A DNA stretch of 64,000 nt, from positions 26,147,670 to 26,211,669 of the forward strand of contig CM043872.1 of the NCBI GenBank assembly GCA_023846275.1, written 5' to 3'. Source of the DNA: Vanilla planifolia (Eukaryota; Streptophyta; Magnoliopsida; Asparagales; Orchidaceae). Under the pieces are notes generated by a model. It had not been told where the DNA came from, ran no database searches, and saw only the letters and a program-made list of their open reading frames with translations. The translations under genes were made by a program, and so were the position numbers. Position 1 is the stretch's first letter. The number at the start of each line of letters is the position of its first letter. Positions 41,201-54,900 of this stretch are shown here, piece after piece.

Positions 41201-44200
41201 AAAAAGAAAGTTAAGAAAAGAAAAATATAAAATGTTGAATTGAAAAATGATAATATGAAATACGAAAAGAAAAGGTGAAGAGAAAACGGAGAGTATTTGG
41301 TGAAGGGAAGGAAGTGGTAAAGATGAGAGGAGGATTTGATTGTCCAAAGTGACGACTAGCATTATAGAACCGTGTATATTCCAAAGAGGAGCCAATCATT
41401 TGGGCTTTTTATGTTGAAATAATGGTTCTGAAATGTATCCAATCATTGATGATGTGACTTTTCTTTATGTCAAACCCAAAAAAATTAAAAGGAAAAAGGA
41501 ACAAGAAAAGTTGTAAAGTAATAAAAAAGAAATTTGATTGTGTATTTATATATGAAAATTTACTTTGCTCTTTATGTTTTTTTTGCTATGATCTTTTCAT
41601 CTTATATTATTGTTATTGGTCATGCATGCGGTTATTCAACAATGTAGTTCTTTACATATTGTACATATTTTTGTCATTGAGCCTATGTTGGTTAGTTTGT
41701 GCTTTTTTACTTAATACTTTTAAGTTATAATATGGTATTACATGGGTCTGTAGGGGAACAATGAGGGATATATAATTTGTTAATATGTTATAAAAGATTC
41801 GTAATTGTTGTCTAGATGTTTTGTTTATTGTTGTATATTATCTATTGAAAGGAAGCACATGTAATTTAATTTTATTTAATTATGTTGTATAGAACATGCC
41901 ATTTCCTTAAAGGAAATGTGGTTTTCAAATGTTATATAAAGGATGATTTCAATCGCTTTCTTTTTACATTTAAAAGGATTGATTGAAAAAATTTTAAATG
42001 CTTCTGCAATGTTATGAAAAGGGAAAGTCCAGTTGGCCATCTTGATACTCTTTGATTAGTTCTAGTAGTTATCTCAAGCATTAGCAACCATTTGGTGTTG
42101 ACTCTTTAACACTGTCTTTATAACTTATCTAATTAGGAGGAAGGGCGTAGATATATGACTTGCCTCATCGAGATAATAAACAACTTTGTAAACATCTTTC
42201 ATATTTTGGAGTATCAATTTGAACTGGCTCTATTATGTACCAAAGTTTTCTCCTAAAATGAAGATAAAAGTTTTGATGCATGAATTTGTGCTTAGACATC
42301 GAGGACTTGTTTTTCTCTTAATGTGTGGTGTAAAGATAAACATTTATTAAACAATTCTATTTTTAAACTAAAGGTACAAAAAAGTTATGATAAAATAGAA
42401 TTGTCCATTGTGGAAGTAAACTGCATATCAATCCAAAAGCTCTCTAGTGGGTGGGGCCTCAATGGTTATCAATGAAAGGGTTTGTCAAGCAAGTTTGACT
42501 TGGGTAATTTCCTTCATACATATGTTGATTATTGGAAGTCATGCCTCATCTTTACTTGGACAATAGGACAATATAAACTTCTTATCATACAAAGCAATTT
42601 ATATAGTAACTTTTGGGATAAGTTTGTCAAAACTTTGGTTAAGGTATTGTAGAGGAGTTTGAGAAAATAGGTTCAAGTAGTTATCCTACAGCACATGTAA
42701 TTACTTGTTGCTAAACTATGATATTCACAAATATTAGTCCTTAAATTGGCGTGCCCAATTTCTTGAAGGTTAGTTTTATAAATGGCCCTTAGCTTATCTT
42801 GTACCAATTTTTAAAGAACCTCTTTGTGATTTATTTTGGCTTTCTTTATTCTTCTACTTTGGTTGTAAATGTATTTTATATTAAACTTGTTTGAGTTATC
42901 ATAGTCCTCTCTATTAGCATCGTCCCTTTTTTAGAATTCTTAAATATTGGTTTATCTTTGTTTTGATATTTTTTAAAACTGTTGTTTTCTTTTATGTACT
43001 TTTGGGAGCATTCCACCCATAATATGGCATCTTTCATCTTATTATAATTGCTTTTTCTTATTTTTTTAAGAGATTTGTTCAAACTTAAGCTTGTTCTGTG
43101 TAAGCTGATATACTTTATGGTAGGTTTTTCTTGAGTTATTTTGCATATTACTTTTGTTTATCTTTTTGTTCATGGTTTTATTCTTTTTGTTTTGTTGAAG
43201 TACTGCGAGTGGCCTTAGTTATAATACTTTAGGACTATCTCCATTGAGTTCCTTGTTATACATTTTCAAGTTGAATGTGTTTCAAAATTTCTAGATATGG
43301 GCCCCAACGTACTTTTCTTCTTGATATGAAGTGTGAAGAGAAACAAATAGAACAATTCTAATTGCAAACCAAAAGTTATATAAAAATATGATAAGTTGCT
43401 TCGTACAGAAAATTTTTTAATATGTGCCTCAATTTCTTTTTCCTCTTGATTCAAGGTATGAAGAGAAACTGAAAACAAGTGTAGAAAAGATATGACAAGT
43501 TAAAGCAGAATTGACTATTGTGGAAGTAAACTCCATATCAATCCAAAAGTTATCTTTGGGGAGAGCTGGGCAATGATTTTTAATGGAAGGGTTGGTCGAA
43601 AAAATTTGACTTGCTTATGGAATTTCGTAGATACATTTGTTGATTTTTTGAAGTCATGCGCTGGAATAGTCCTCACAATTGAAAATTCTTATTATACAAT
43701 GCCATTTATGTACTAATTTCCTGGCTAAATTTATCAAAATTTTGGTTTGAGCAGAGTTAGATTATAGAGAAGTTTGGAAACATAGGTTCAAGCAGTTGTC
43801 CTCATCACAGTTAGTTACTGGCTGCTAAACTATAAGACTTGCAAAGATTAGCTCCTAAAGCCGCATGCCTAATTTCTTAAAGGATGGTTTAATAAATGGT
43901 CCTTCGCTTCTCTTATGCCAATTTTTGGAGATTAAATGTTTTTCTTGTTTTCTTTTTTCAACTTTTTCTATTAATGGCTTTTATGTTAAACTTGCTCGAG
44001 TTTTGGTAAACCTGTTTTAGCATTATCCTCCTTTAAGAATCCTTAAATATTGGTTCATCTTTGTTTTGCTAACTTTTGCCATTTTCTTTTTCTTTTATCT
44101 ACTTGTGGGAGCATTTCACAGTTGTATTGTTCCTTTCTTCTTATTATGGCAGTTTTTCCCCATTTTTTTAAGAGCGTTGTTTAAATTTAAGCTTGTTTTG

Positions 44201-44612
44201 TGTTAACTAATAACCATTTTACTTTTATGTTTAGTTTTTCCAGAGTTATTTTGCATAATATTTTTGGTTTTCATATTTAGTCATAGTATTATTCTTTTTT
44301 ATTGTTTAAGTATTGGAAGTAGCCTTAGTGATAATACTATAGGAATATTCCTTGGAGTTCCTTGTTAGATATTTTTCAAGTAGAACGTGTGTCAAAATTT
44401 ATGAATTTTTGGTTTTCGTATTTTAGAAAATGTTTTTCATGAAGAAGAAATAATTCTTCTCTTGCATACTGCAGCTTGAAGATGGTCCTGAAGGTTCTGA
44501 GGTACAAGAAACTGAAGTCAAGGAGCATCCAATATCTGAGAGGGAAGTTCCGTTGCTTGACAAAAGAAGTGACGCAGGTTCAGAGGGTGTTATTGCAGAT
44601 ACTTCTGCATAG
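26215..44612 (+). CDS. Small coiled-coil protein of unknown function
   Basis: The function is not recognised. Seven coding exons join in phase 0 throughout: 26215-26274, 26410-26448, 26562-26615, 26715-26768, 32057-32110, 32182-32253 and 44475-44612. Together they encode 156 residues. Residues 1-20 are a Ser-rich, disordered start (MADTNSSSSPVSG). Residues 21-33 are charged (KKDDLRPIGDKIL). Residues 34-111 form a continuous predicted coiled coil, rich in Leu, Gln and Lys. Residues 112-156 are an acidic, disordered tail. There is no signal peptide, membrane segment or catalytic motif. Exons 3, 4 and 5 are each exactly 54 bases, and each starts with (D/E)L. The coding share of the locus is about 2.6%. 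A cytosolic or nuclear oligomerising adaptor is a reasonable guess only. The consistent frame and splice sites across seven exons argue for a real gene. Confidence 0.85.
26769..32056. other. Intron 4 of the coiled-coil gene (5.3 kb)
   Basis: T-rich on the plus strand, as expected for a sense-strand plant intron. Open frames at 29314-29526 (plus) and 31466-30955 (minus) look faintly protein-like, but no domain is recognised. They may be decayed transposon pieces. No terminal repeats were found. Confidence 0.6.
33376..33388 (+). other. Primer-binding site of the LTR element
   Basis: The sequence tggtatcaaagcc differs by one base from TGGTATCAGAGCC, the complement of the initiator-Met tRNA 3' end used by most plant LTR elements. 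It lies about 14 bases after the inferred left LTR end. Confidence 0.8.
33474..33617 (+). pseudogene. gag N-terminal fragment in the LTR element
   Basis: This is a 47-codon open frame, with MTLRVTRVEQIENLLKLAEK in the short helix-rich style of gypsy gag N-termini, then a TAA stop. The rest of gag and all of pol are absent before the right LTR begins. It was probably never functional as a full protein in this copy. Confidence 0.5.
34010..34265. repeat. Tandem duplication inside the right LTR
   Basis: A unit of about 120 bases occurs twice: tttattaaagtg...gtgttagtggatatagtgaatgaa...gcctaaaaatcta...gtatattgtttgtttt, then a diverged copy ending in the same gtatattgtttgtttt. The left LTR has one version. 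This explains why the right LTR is about 145 bases longer. Confidence 0.7.
34680..37590. other. Intron 6, stretch without recognised elements
   Basis: AT-rich intron sequence. Open frames at 34671-34892, 35320-35619 (plus) and 35935-35741 (minus) carry no recognisable domain. The 35935-35741 frame may be a transposon scrap. Nothing else is seen. Confidence 0.5.
37594..37853 (-). mobile_element. Ty3/gypsy pol fragment (RNase H to integrase linker)
   Basis: The minus strand reads MMLLHYHNDREALFDFDKIH, then LVVQTLEARLNSLTIHADWL, NELKAFHREDPTL, a stop, DVMAKVQQAKSEEFAMRV and GILTYQGTPCVPQH. The ending 'L.Y.G..CVP' is the hallmark just before the integrase zinc-binding domain of plant gypsy polyproteins, and the preceding segment matches the linker in style. 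Single stop codons mark it as dead. The neighbouring RT and integrase core could not be read through. Confidence 0.7.
38356..38640. repeat. Diverged ~95-100-bp tandem repeats
   Basis: Three units begin with attacc (38357, 38456, 38548). The first two share 'attacc...cttatt/atcaagcaa...atg.a...tctcttacca..tgat.tgg'. They lie near the gypsy fragment and may be part of its LTR or leader. The similarity is weak in the third unit. Confidence 0.5.
38641..42394. other. Intron 6, mixed transposon-like sequence without clear borders
   Basis: The segment at about 38700-39400 has GC-richer, LTR-like wording on both strands (for example aatttgggctacccgtg and gcatgcctatggtttagcc). A plus-strand open frame at 39871-40125 has no known domain. 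The segment at about 40140-40760 resembles LTR or leader sequence. No border, primer site or domain is certain. Confidence 0.35.
42395..44402. repeat. Diverged ~0.9-kb direct duplication in intron 6
   Basis: Copy A (about 42395-43291) and copy B (about 43503-44402) are collinear with an offset near 1.1 kb. Shared strings include attgtggaagtaaact, catatcaatccaaaag, cttaaatattggtt, atctttgttttg and ggagttccttgtta (or a one-base variant). Identity looks roughly 70-75% by eye. Copy B ends about 70 bases before the last coding exon. It may be an intron segment duplication or paired LTRs of an unrecognised element. Confidence 0.8.
43296..43500. repeat. Nested ~125-bp tandem pair between the two large copies
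   Basis: The string tatgggccccaac...cttcttgatatgaagtgtgaagagaaac (from 43296) recurs as tatgtgcctcaat...ctcttgattcaaggtatgaagagaaac (from 43421). The whole array therefore reads A, b1, b2, B. Confidence 0.7.
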
Positions 44613-47600
44613 GTAGCAGAACGCTTCTTTTCTGAATTTTAGCATGGATGAATGATGTTCTTTCATACTGAATTGGCACTTTATGCATCCATTTGTGCTG
44701 CTTGTCTGTATTTCTTGTAGGTGAACCTTAAATTTAGGTCACTCTCTTGTGAAACTGTAATATTGTCATTTTCAATTGTAAAAATCATCGAATAACTAGA
44801 ATTCCAAAGGGTGTAAAATTATTTGCCAGAGTTTTATACAAGCAGCGAAATTTTGTTGCAATGGTTTAAACCTAGCTTCAGATTTATTTCTTTGTGAGTC
44901 TTTATTTGTGGATGTCATATCAAAATTTAAGCACATTGTAAAATCGATTCTAAATGATGTGATATTTCTGTAGAGTAAATATGTCAAGTGTTGGCTGGTG
45001 TAGGGCTAAGATATCGAACTGGGAATGGCGTCGGAAATGAGATGAATTATTCATCATAGATTCACTATACTTGAAAGAATGTATGGATGAATTTAAAACT
45101 TTCTTCAAAAACATTCTTGCATATGAAATGGTAAACTAAATATTTCAGAGTACACAACCATAGAAAAACAGTGATATTGTTGTACGCAGCAAGATAATAG
45201 TATCTGTTGAATTAGTAACATGAGTAAATTATATAATAGAGAAACTAACAATATACAAGATATACCATTCTCTTAATATCAAAACATATAAAATTGCTAC
45301 AACTCCAATCCGGTCACTCCCACCAAGCAGTGTGTGGTGAACTGTATGATATTAACAAACAAACGAAGTAGAAGAAATGTAAAGACATGTTAGTATATAT
45401 AACTTATGGTAAATAACATCTTATGTTTAAATTTTTTTTTTTCTATTTATTTGTGATATTATTTGTTGGGTTCCTTTTTTTTTGTTGAATCTTTCTTTCA
45501 TCCTCCCTATCAAGGTATACTTAGTCATATATAATATCATCATATATCTTTATGTCATAATATGTCCAGCCTCACACCCTATTTAGATGCACTAGTCATA
45601 TATTATATCATTACATATCCTTGTTTTATGATATGCCAACTTGGGACATGACTGGTCACAATAGTAGGTCCAACTTGACATCTTTATTAAATTGAGCTAA
45701 GAATGTACATTACTATTGTCTCACTTATTGTTCAAGCTTTCACACACCTTGTGTTTGGTTGCCATGCATAAAGGTTCATATTGGATAGTTTTACATATTT
45801 ACATGTGTTAAATGCTGAAGTTGTATGCATATATAGCAAATTGGTTACCTCCTCAAATTAACTTAATTTTTAGATTTAGCAGACATTCCTTAGCCTTATT
45901 TTATATTACACAATGTCATGACCATGCTATACCTTGGTGTCGTATGTTGTTGTCCTTACGATTTTATGGATGTTAACAATTTGGTACATGACCTTCTAAA
46001 AGTGCTCCAACAAAACAATTGAATTGCCTTGTCAACAGAAAACTGGCCAGTTTTCACTGTTGAGTTTGTTTCTCAAGAATGATAGTAGTGTCAGACAATT
46101 TCATTGCTTAGAATGGAGTTTAAGTTGAATAGAACATGCTATTTCAGTGGAGCTTATCTTTCAGTGGAGCTAATGAAGAGAATTGTGACAATTCAAGCAC
46201 GGTTTTTATAAATTGTCTATAGTCAAACTAGAAAGAAAAAGAAAACATACACAAAAAAGATCCTTCTTTAAAAATTGATTATGTTAGGGAAAGGAACATT
46301 AATTAAATAGTTTATTCGGGCCCCCTGCTGCGAAACTTCTACATTAGAAGGGAAGTTGGCTTCCATGTTGGTCAATTTTGTTTTAGCTTTTCCAGTTTTT
46401 TTTATACATTTTGTTCCCAAATGGTATGCTTAGGTGAATATTCATGTTCATACCTTTAATGAATAACGAAGTGGGGTTGGGTCCCCCAATTCAGACAGTT
46501 CTTATCTGAGATGACTTTGAAAGTCAGCAAATATTTGATTTATAGATTCACTTGTGATCATCGAGAACATTCTGGAAAATGTTAGCAAAGAGGTGCTTGT
46601 TAATGTGTAAACTCCACTTCTTGTACTTGCATTTTGCCCTTTTCTTAGTGGTGCTACAGATCTCCCTAAAACCATGTCGGTTCGGTTACCTTCGTGTTAC
46701 ATGTTATGTTGCTCCGGTGATATCTCACCCACATAACAATTTACTTTAATCATTGTACACTGACTTTGTTTTTCTATGTTGGGATATCTCCAACTTGTTA
46801 GTGTTGTTTCCATTCAATTAGTGAGTGTTTTTTTACTGTATGTAGAGATAATGACCATGAGCTTTGTTTTTTATTTAAAACACCTATGATAAAAATATAG
46901 TGTTCACTTGTTATGTTCCTTTGGGAAGCCACGCATGAAGTCATTGGAGGCCAAGAACTGACATGTGTATGAACTATGTGCTTCAACTGATTTGTAGGTA
47001 CTATACAAGGTTCATCCTTTTACAATCCTACATGCAACCAGATACACCTTTAGTTAAAAAAAATATGACCTTTGTTAGGTCATCCAATACATAAACCACT
47101 TGGAATTGTTTGTTACTTGATTACCACTTTGAGTTATTTGATGTAAATCACTCTCTTGATATGATATGTGTATATGTGTATGTATATATATATATATGTA
47201 TCAATTTTGTAGTTTTAAATGGATGTATAGGTACTGAAGTGGAACATGTTTTATGTGCAACATGCTATCTTTTGGTGCAAGATAGGATTCCAATTGTGTA
47301 AGTTTGATAGCTCTCTTGTGGTCCTTTGGACATATTTGGGTGATATGTGTAGGGTATTCGTCCTTGTGTTATGACTTCTATTGTGTATAAGCTTTTATTG
47401 ATATTCAACTTGGATGTTCTTCAATTGCAAGAATGTGCCCACATTTTTTTATTTTGGGTACAATTCAAACTTTTGCTTGGTTTTAGTTAGGGCATTTGTA
47501 GGAGGTTGGAAGATGCCAATAGGAATAGAGGTTGGTTTAACACATTGTTCAAAAAGTTCTTTTTTTTTACAAAGAACAACTTGATATGTTCATTTTTCAT

Positions 47601-50497
47601 CAAATAAAAATAAGTAAAACTTCTTTCACCTTTTTCAATTTTTATACTGCATTTATTTTCTTGCATCATTTTCCAAATTTTGTTTAGCATTCTTTGGTAA
47701 AAGTATTTGATTAGAGAGAAATTTTTGAAGTTTTTTTATAATATTGGTTTGGATAGCTTTGAGAGTTGTGAAATAGAGCTTGTTGTCATCTTTTTCTCTT
47801 TTACATTATTGTTGAATTTCTTAATTAGTGAATTGCACTTCATCTCTGGTAGACATTTGCTTGGTTTGTAGATTAATCTCATAAATCTTAATTGACCTTT
47901 ATGTATTATTATGTTGTTATTTGTTGCATTCAATCCATTGATGCTTTAGCACATACAATCCACCATTTGTTACTAACTAGTTAAAGCTTTAGTAAGATGT
48001 CGACAACAACAATGTTTGGGATTGAGAGATTTTAATACATAGAAGGTTTGGGATTTGGAGAACTAAAACTAAAACAAGATCATTAATTTTCTAACAATGG
48101 TTGGATGAAAACTATTTTCCATTATTTAGCTTTGTTTATTATATGATGTTTTGATGAAAGCTTTGTTTAGTATAAAACAAGGCCTTTCTAACAATCTTTA
48201 TGTGAAAGGAAGTAGTATTTATTACACTTGTAGGAAAGTATGATTATTTTCTCATGTTTATATCAATTTAATTTTATTATTAGATATATTTGGAATTTTG
48301 ATGTGAAGATAGATATTGTAGATTTTGCTTCATTGTTTTTATAATGTTTACTTATGTTTTTTTAAGAATTTTAGAGTCATTATTTGATAAGGTAGAGATT
48401 TAATAAACTTAGAAAAAATTTAAAATTTACTTTTGTTTGAAGAAGTATTGTCTAAATTTTACGATGATATTGTTAATAAGTAGTTAGAAAGATTAGTTAT
48501 ATTTGGAAGATATGTTACTTTCACTACACAAGTATAAACGAGTATGATAAAAGATATGATAATTTCAATTGTTTTATTGTAAGAAAAAAAAAATGTATTT
48601 TAAAAGATTGTAAGATTATGAATAAACAAAAGAGTAAAAAATAGACGACATCTACAAGGCAACAAAGACCATTGTTGTAGAACACTTCTTATATTCATAT
48701 TTTATTACCATTTTTTGATTGTAATAGATATATGTAGAGGTCAATAGATCATAAACTTAACTTAATTTCATAAATTATTTTATGAATTATATAATGGCAA
48801 TAATGTGTACATGGGAAATAATTTAGCATGTGAAGTTGATTTTGCATAATAGAGTTGAAAGCACATGACAGTGATCACAATAGTCACTATTAGACATGTT
48901 TTAGATTTGAGAGAATTTTATGCCTTTGTCATTTATAATGATGGTCACATGGTTTTCAAGAACATTGAGGTGCTTTAGATGTGTAAAGAAGCATTAGTTT
49001 TTGTAGTGGTTCGAAGAGTTCGTGAATTTTGTGTTGTAAAGTGCAATTATGAGAAAAGTTATTTTAATTTCATCATCTTTCGTTAATTCAAGAAATCTTC
49101 TTGATGTAGATTGGCATAGAATAGTGTCAAATCATATCGTAACACCATTTTCTCAGATACAAAAATTATGTTACAAGTCTTATTTAGTTTTTTATAGTTG
49201 TTTGTTGAATTAGTAATACATGTTCTTTTATAAAATTCATTTTAAAAATTTTAACAAAAAAAAGGAGTACACGTTCATTTCATAAAAAATCTATTTTAAA
49301 AATTTCATAAACAAAAAGAGTAGATGTTAGGTGTCTTGTCGAAACAATACTTTTGATATGGTTGTAATATTTAGTTAAGATAAAAGAAATTTAAAATATT
49401 TTTGTAATTTTAATATATCAAAACATCAATTTTAATTTTTTTTTTTTTTGAAAAAATACTTTATATTGTTATACTTAGATGTTTAAATATAAATGAAATA
49501 TAATAAAACTAAAAGATGTATTAATTTAATATGTCTTATGAGATCTATCTCTTTAACCTATTTATGATCTTTACATTTTAAATACCAATCATAAAGATAG
49601 TCATAGGTATAGCATGAATAGTTCTCTATCATTTATATAAGTATACTTAATGATTTGAAAAGAAAAGATTTATCGCTAATTTTTTTGTATGACATTATTT
49701 TTGTTTCTTGATGAGTAGAATATCATTCACTTTTCATCTAAAAATTGAGCTAAATTAAATAATTTATTTTTGTGAACTTTTTATATATTTTTTTAAATAC
49801 TCTTTTTTAATTATTATATTCTTTTCTATTAGTATTTCTTCTCATATGTCACTCTTAATTGACTAGGTGTTTGAATGTTTGATAGTTTTGGTTTTTTATT
49901 TAGGTTTAAGTTTGAATCAATCATAATTTGGACCAAATCATATCATATCATAATTTAGATAGTTAAATTGAATAAAAAATAGCATAGTTAAATAAGTATG
50001 TTAATAACATAATACATTCAAAGGCATCAATATTAAAATAATTAGCCACATAATTGTCTTTTAAATAAAGTGCTAGATTTGAAGAAATTAATTACGTTTA
50101 AAATCAGTGTGTTACACGTAAAATCCCATTTGTTAATATTAAACAAAGATCTCATCTTCAGCGGTTCGATTAGTTGTTGAACCGGGCGGTTCGATTTCTA
50201 CAAGAAAGTAAAGTACCCTTTTAAAAGTCCGTCACTTTTAGGTGTCAACTTTTACTAGTGGGAGCTTCAGTGATTTACTGTTATAATTCATGTTTCCATT
50301 TTTAAATAATATTATTAAAATTTAAATGGTTATATATTTAATAAAAATATACCTTCTAGAACGTAAAGCATTGTAGTATTAATGGTAAAAGGCTTGATCA
50401 GCAAATCTTCTAGAAGATTTACTCTATCATCTGCAATCCTTCATTATTTCTTTCTACCTCAACTTGCGCAAAACATTTCAAGGATTGAATTCAATAT
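44613..50497. other. Intergenic region between the coiled-coil gene and the response regulator
   Basis: The first 150-200 bases are the likely 3' UTR of the coiled-coil gene. The rest is AT-rich with a TA microsatellite (about 47168-47200) and no open frame with a recognisable domain. A short palindrome-like pair, cggttcgatt, occurs twice at 50161-50196. The region near 50400-50497 is the likely 3' UTR of the response regulator on the minus strand. Confidence 0.6.
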
Positions 50498-51624
<1,127 letters not shown>

Positions 51625-51935
51625 GGTTGAGGAGCAACGAGGAGTTGCTGCTTTGGGGAAGACGAGTGGATGAGGAGAAGGTGGTGCTGGGTCCATTTTC
51701 TGTGTCTGGTTCTTTATAGTTGATCACGGATTCCATCTTGAGGGAGAGAAAAGGTGAGACCAAAGGAAGCAAAGAGGCGGAGGAAAATCTGGAAAAAAAT
51801 CGCTCAAATCCGAAAGCGGATCCGACTAATTTCATCCGTATCCGGCATTTAGCCCCATTCCTGATTTTCTTTTAACAAAATCAAAATATAGCATCAATTT
51901 GCAAATTGTTTATAAATAATAATAATAATAATAAT
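51625..51935 (-). promoter_or_regulatory. Response regulator promoter and leader
   Basis: The minus strand has actataaaga with TATAAA at 51718-51713, predicting a start near 51688 and a leader of about 60 bases that excludes the ATG at 51696. A second TATA-like ctatattttg lies at about 51891-51883. Use of that one would give a longer leader carrying upstream ATGs at 51835 and 51696. An AAT microsatellite (51915-51934) lies just beyond. Which start is used is not decidable from sequence. Confidence 0.5.
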
Positions 51936-54900
51936 TTTTTTCTACTTAAAATAAATACAATCCACTATACCTAACATTGGATTCTTGGTCATCATACATA
52001 ATTTTATGACTATTTTTATTTGTGATAGATTTAACCCGAGTTAACAAGATTTAATAATTTCTATAAAAACTTCTTTAGAAATTATTTTATAATCTTTTGT
52101 GATTTTTTTTAATTTATTATATCAAGATGTTATATTATTGAGTTGTCTTATTTGGATCGCAAATTTTATCTTTAAAATATATTTTGTTGTCTTAAAGTTA
52201 TAATATCTTATATAAAGATTATAATATTTTTAGAAGTAATTGATGTGGGAGAAATTATTCATGTAGTTTTAGAAATCTTGCAGAGAAATCACTTTTTATC
52301 TAGTAATTTTTTTTAGACATTATTCGACATTCACTCTACTCTCTCTTGTAATGTTATATCGTTATACTTAGATAAGTTAATTTTAATATTTATACTTAGT
52401 TCACCATAAACAAGTAAAGTCACTTTATCCGATAAAGGAGGATTATATTATTGTACATTTCATTGCAAGCCACTAGCTACAACTTGCTATCCTTTGATAA
52501 CTGCTTATCGCCTTTTGTGACGCTCATGATGATGGGTGAACTTGTAAATATTATTGTTATTTTCACTTTCAAAGTTATTCAAACAATATAAATCAAGAAG
52601 TGATACTTTTTTACAAATCTTTAAAGTACACTTTGATTGATATTTTACTTTGAAAAAAAATAAAGTCCTATTTTTATCCCTAATTATGATGAATATTGCA
52701 AGTTAAAACTAAAATTAGCATGCTTTAATTATTATGTGTCATAAACACAAATTTATTTATTATGTTCCACAAATCAAATTGTTTGAAAACTTTTGAATAT
52801 TATTAAAATACTATTTTATCAATATGAATTCTTAATAAATATTTAATTATAATCTACTTAGTCTTGATTATTTTTATCTAAGCAATTACAAATATTTGAA
52901 TATTTATAAAGTTATTGGAATACTTAGTACAAAAATAAATTTCCTATAGACAACAAATAAATCTTATGATTTCTACTAATCACAATTATGCCTATATTTC
53001 TACTTATACTTATTCATTATTTTTTTATATCATGAGTTATTTTCTTAGTAAAAACACTAAGAAAAATTTTATGTTATTACTTGCGCATTATTATGTTTAT
53101 GTGCTACAATTTTGATTAAATTTAATATGTTATCAATATGGTTTTATTATATGTTTTTTTATAATCTTAATAAATGCATTTTATTGTTTATGTTCAGTTT
53201 GTATTATGATGGATTTTAAAGATAAGAAAATTGTTTCCATATGTTTTTCAATTTTTTAAGAAAAAAAAATCAAATATTTTCAAGAAATATTTGAATATCT
53301 ATGTAATACTTTGCATTAGACTTCAACACAATTTTGGATTAAGTGATGGTTGGTGTAGTAATTTAAAAATATTTAATTCTTAAAGGTACATTAAAAATAG
53401 CCATTTTTTTAAAAAAAGTCATGATTTTCATTTTTTTTTAATTTCTTTAATCGTTGTTTTGCTATTAATGACATTATTTTTTTTTGTGAAGTCAACAATT
53501 TTATTGTATTAAATTGGTATTATACTTTCGGTGCATATAATTGTAACTTTTTAAAAATGGGCTTAAAGAAAACTATTTAAAGAGGTGTTTTTGGAAATGG
53601 TTTTTACAGCAAAAAAATTGTTTCTTTTTGTATTTTTAAATTTTTAAAATCAGAATAAAAAAAATATTTTTGAAAGAAAGAAAACAAAAAGTAATGTGGT
53701 CGAATAGTTTAATTTAGTAATTATTTTTTTTGTCTACTTATGCTAATAGTCACGATTTTTTTATAATTAAAATTACAAACAGTTTTTTATCTGATTTTTA
53801 ATACATGTGACAAAGGACAAATGAATAAAGTTAATTTGATGAATTTGACACTCAAGTCAAAAAAGATTAATGGGCATTTTGTGTTTTAATCGGAATAAAA
53901 AAACTTATGATAAATGTTTGTACAACAAAGATTTTTTGTTGTAATTTAAGAATTTTTAATTTTTTTATTTTTAAAACCTACACAAAATGCCCATGACATA
54001 TCAAAATAATTTTTTATTTTTTTATTGTTTATTGTAATTTTTTTATAATTAAAATCTTTTAGATAGCCTATCTAAATAATTTGTTTTGTTTAAGTTTCAG
54101 ATTTGTTTTAGTGAGGTCGTGCCTCCTTCCAACAAAGGGCCCTATTTATATAACAATATTGTCAAACCTCATCCTAACAATAACCATATTACTCGATAAA
54201 TTAGATCAACTAAGCAACTTTAATTAGGTAAATTAGTGATAGATCGCACAGTAAAACACTTTCTTAATTTGTTTGTCCAACTTCTATCTATTCATCCACT
54301 TCCTGTCATTTGTTTTAAAGTAGTCATATGATTCTTGGTAAGACGTATTTTCTTATTTTATGGTGGAACGAATTATCTTTTCTTTTCTTACATCAAGAAG
54401 CATTTTATATCTAAGTTAGTGCCTATTGCATAGTCCAAGATTAGCACCCAACTTTTGTTTATTATTGTAAGTTGAATGACCAATGCAACATGAAGGGTTA
54501 AGAATCAAATCTAACCTTTCCTTCATTTCTTCAAAACTATGGAGTTTGACCTTTGTTGCCTTGGATGCTTCACCCCCAATATATTCTTTTTGCATTTCAA
54601 TCAATTGATAACCATCTTGCTAGCCAAGTTTTTTCTTAAACATTGATTTGTTCATTGCTCTACAATAATAAATCATATGCTAATAAAATGTCATTAGATT
54701 ATGTTTGATCAATTTAATAAAGATTTATCATAAAAAATTAATTGGAGAAAACAACATTGTAAGATATGATCTCCCTCTCTTTTTCAAACTTGCTTGCTAT
54801 TATCCTCTCCTTTTGGGATTTTTTGACCACTCCAAGGACTTCAACTCATATACTATTCTAAAAAGTATGAATTAATGCATGTCAAATTGAGACTTAATTG

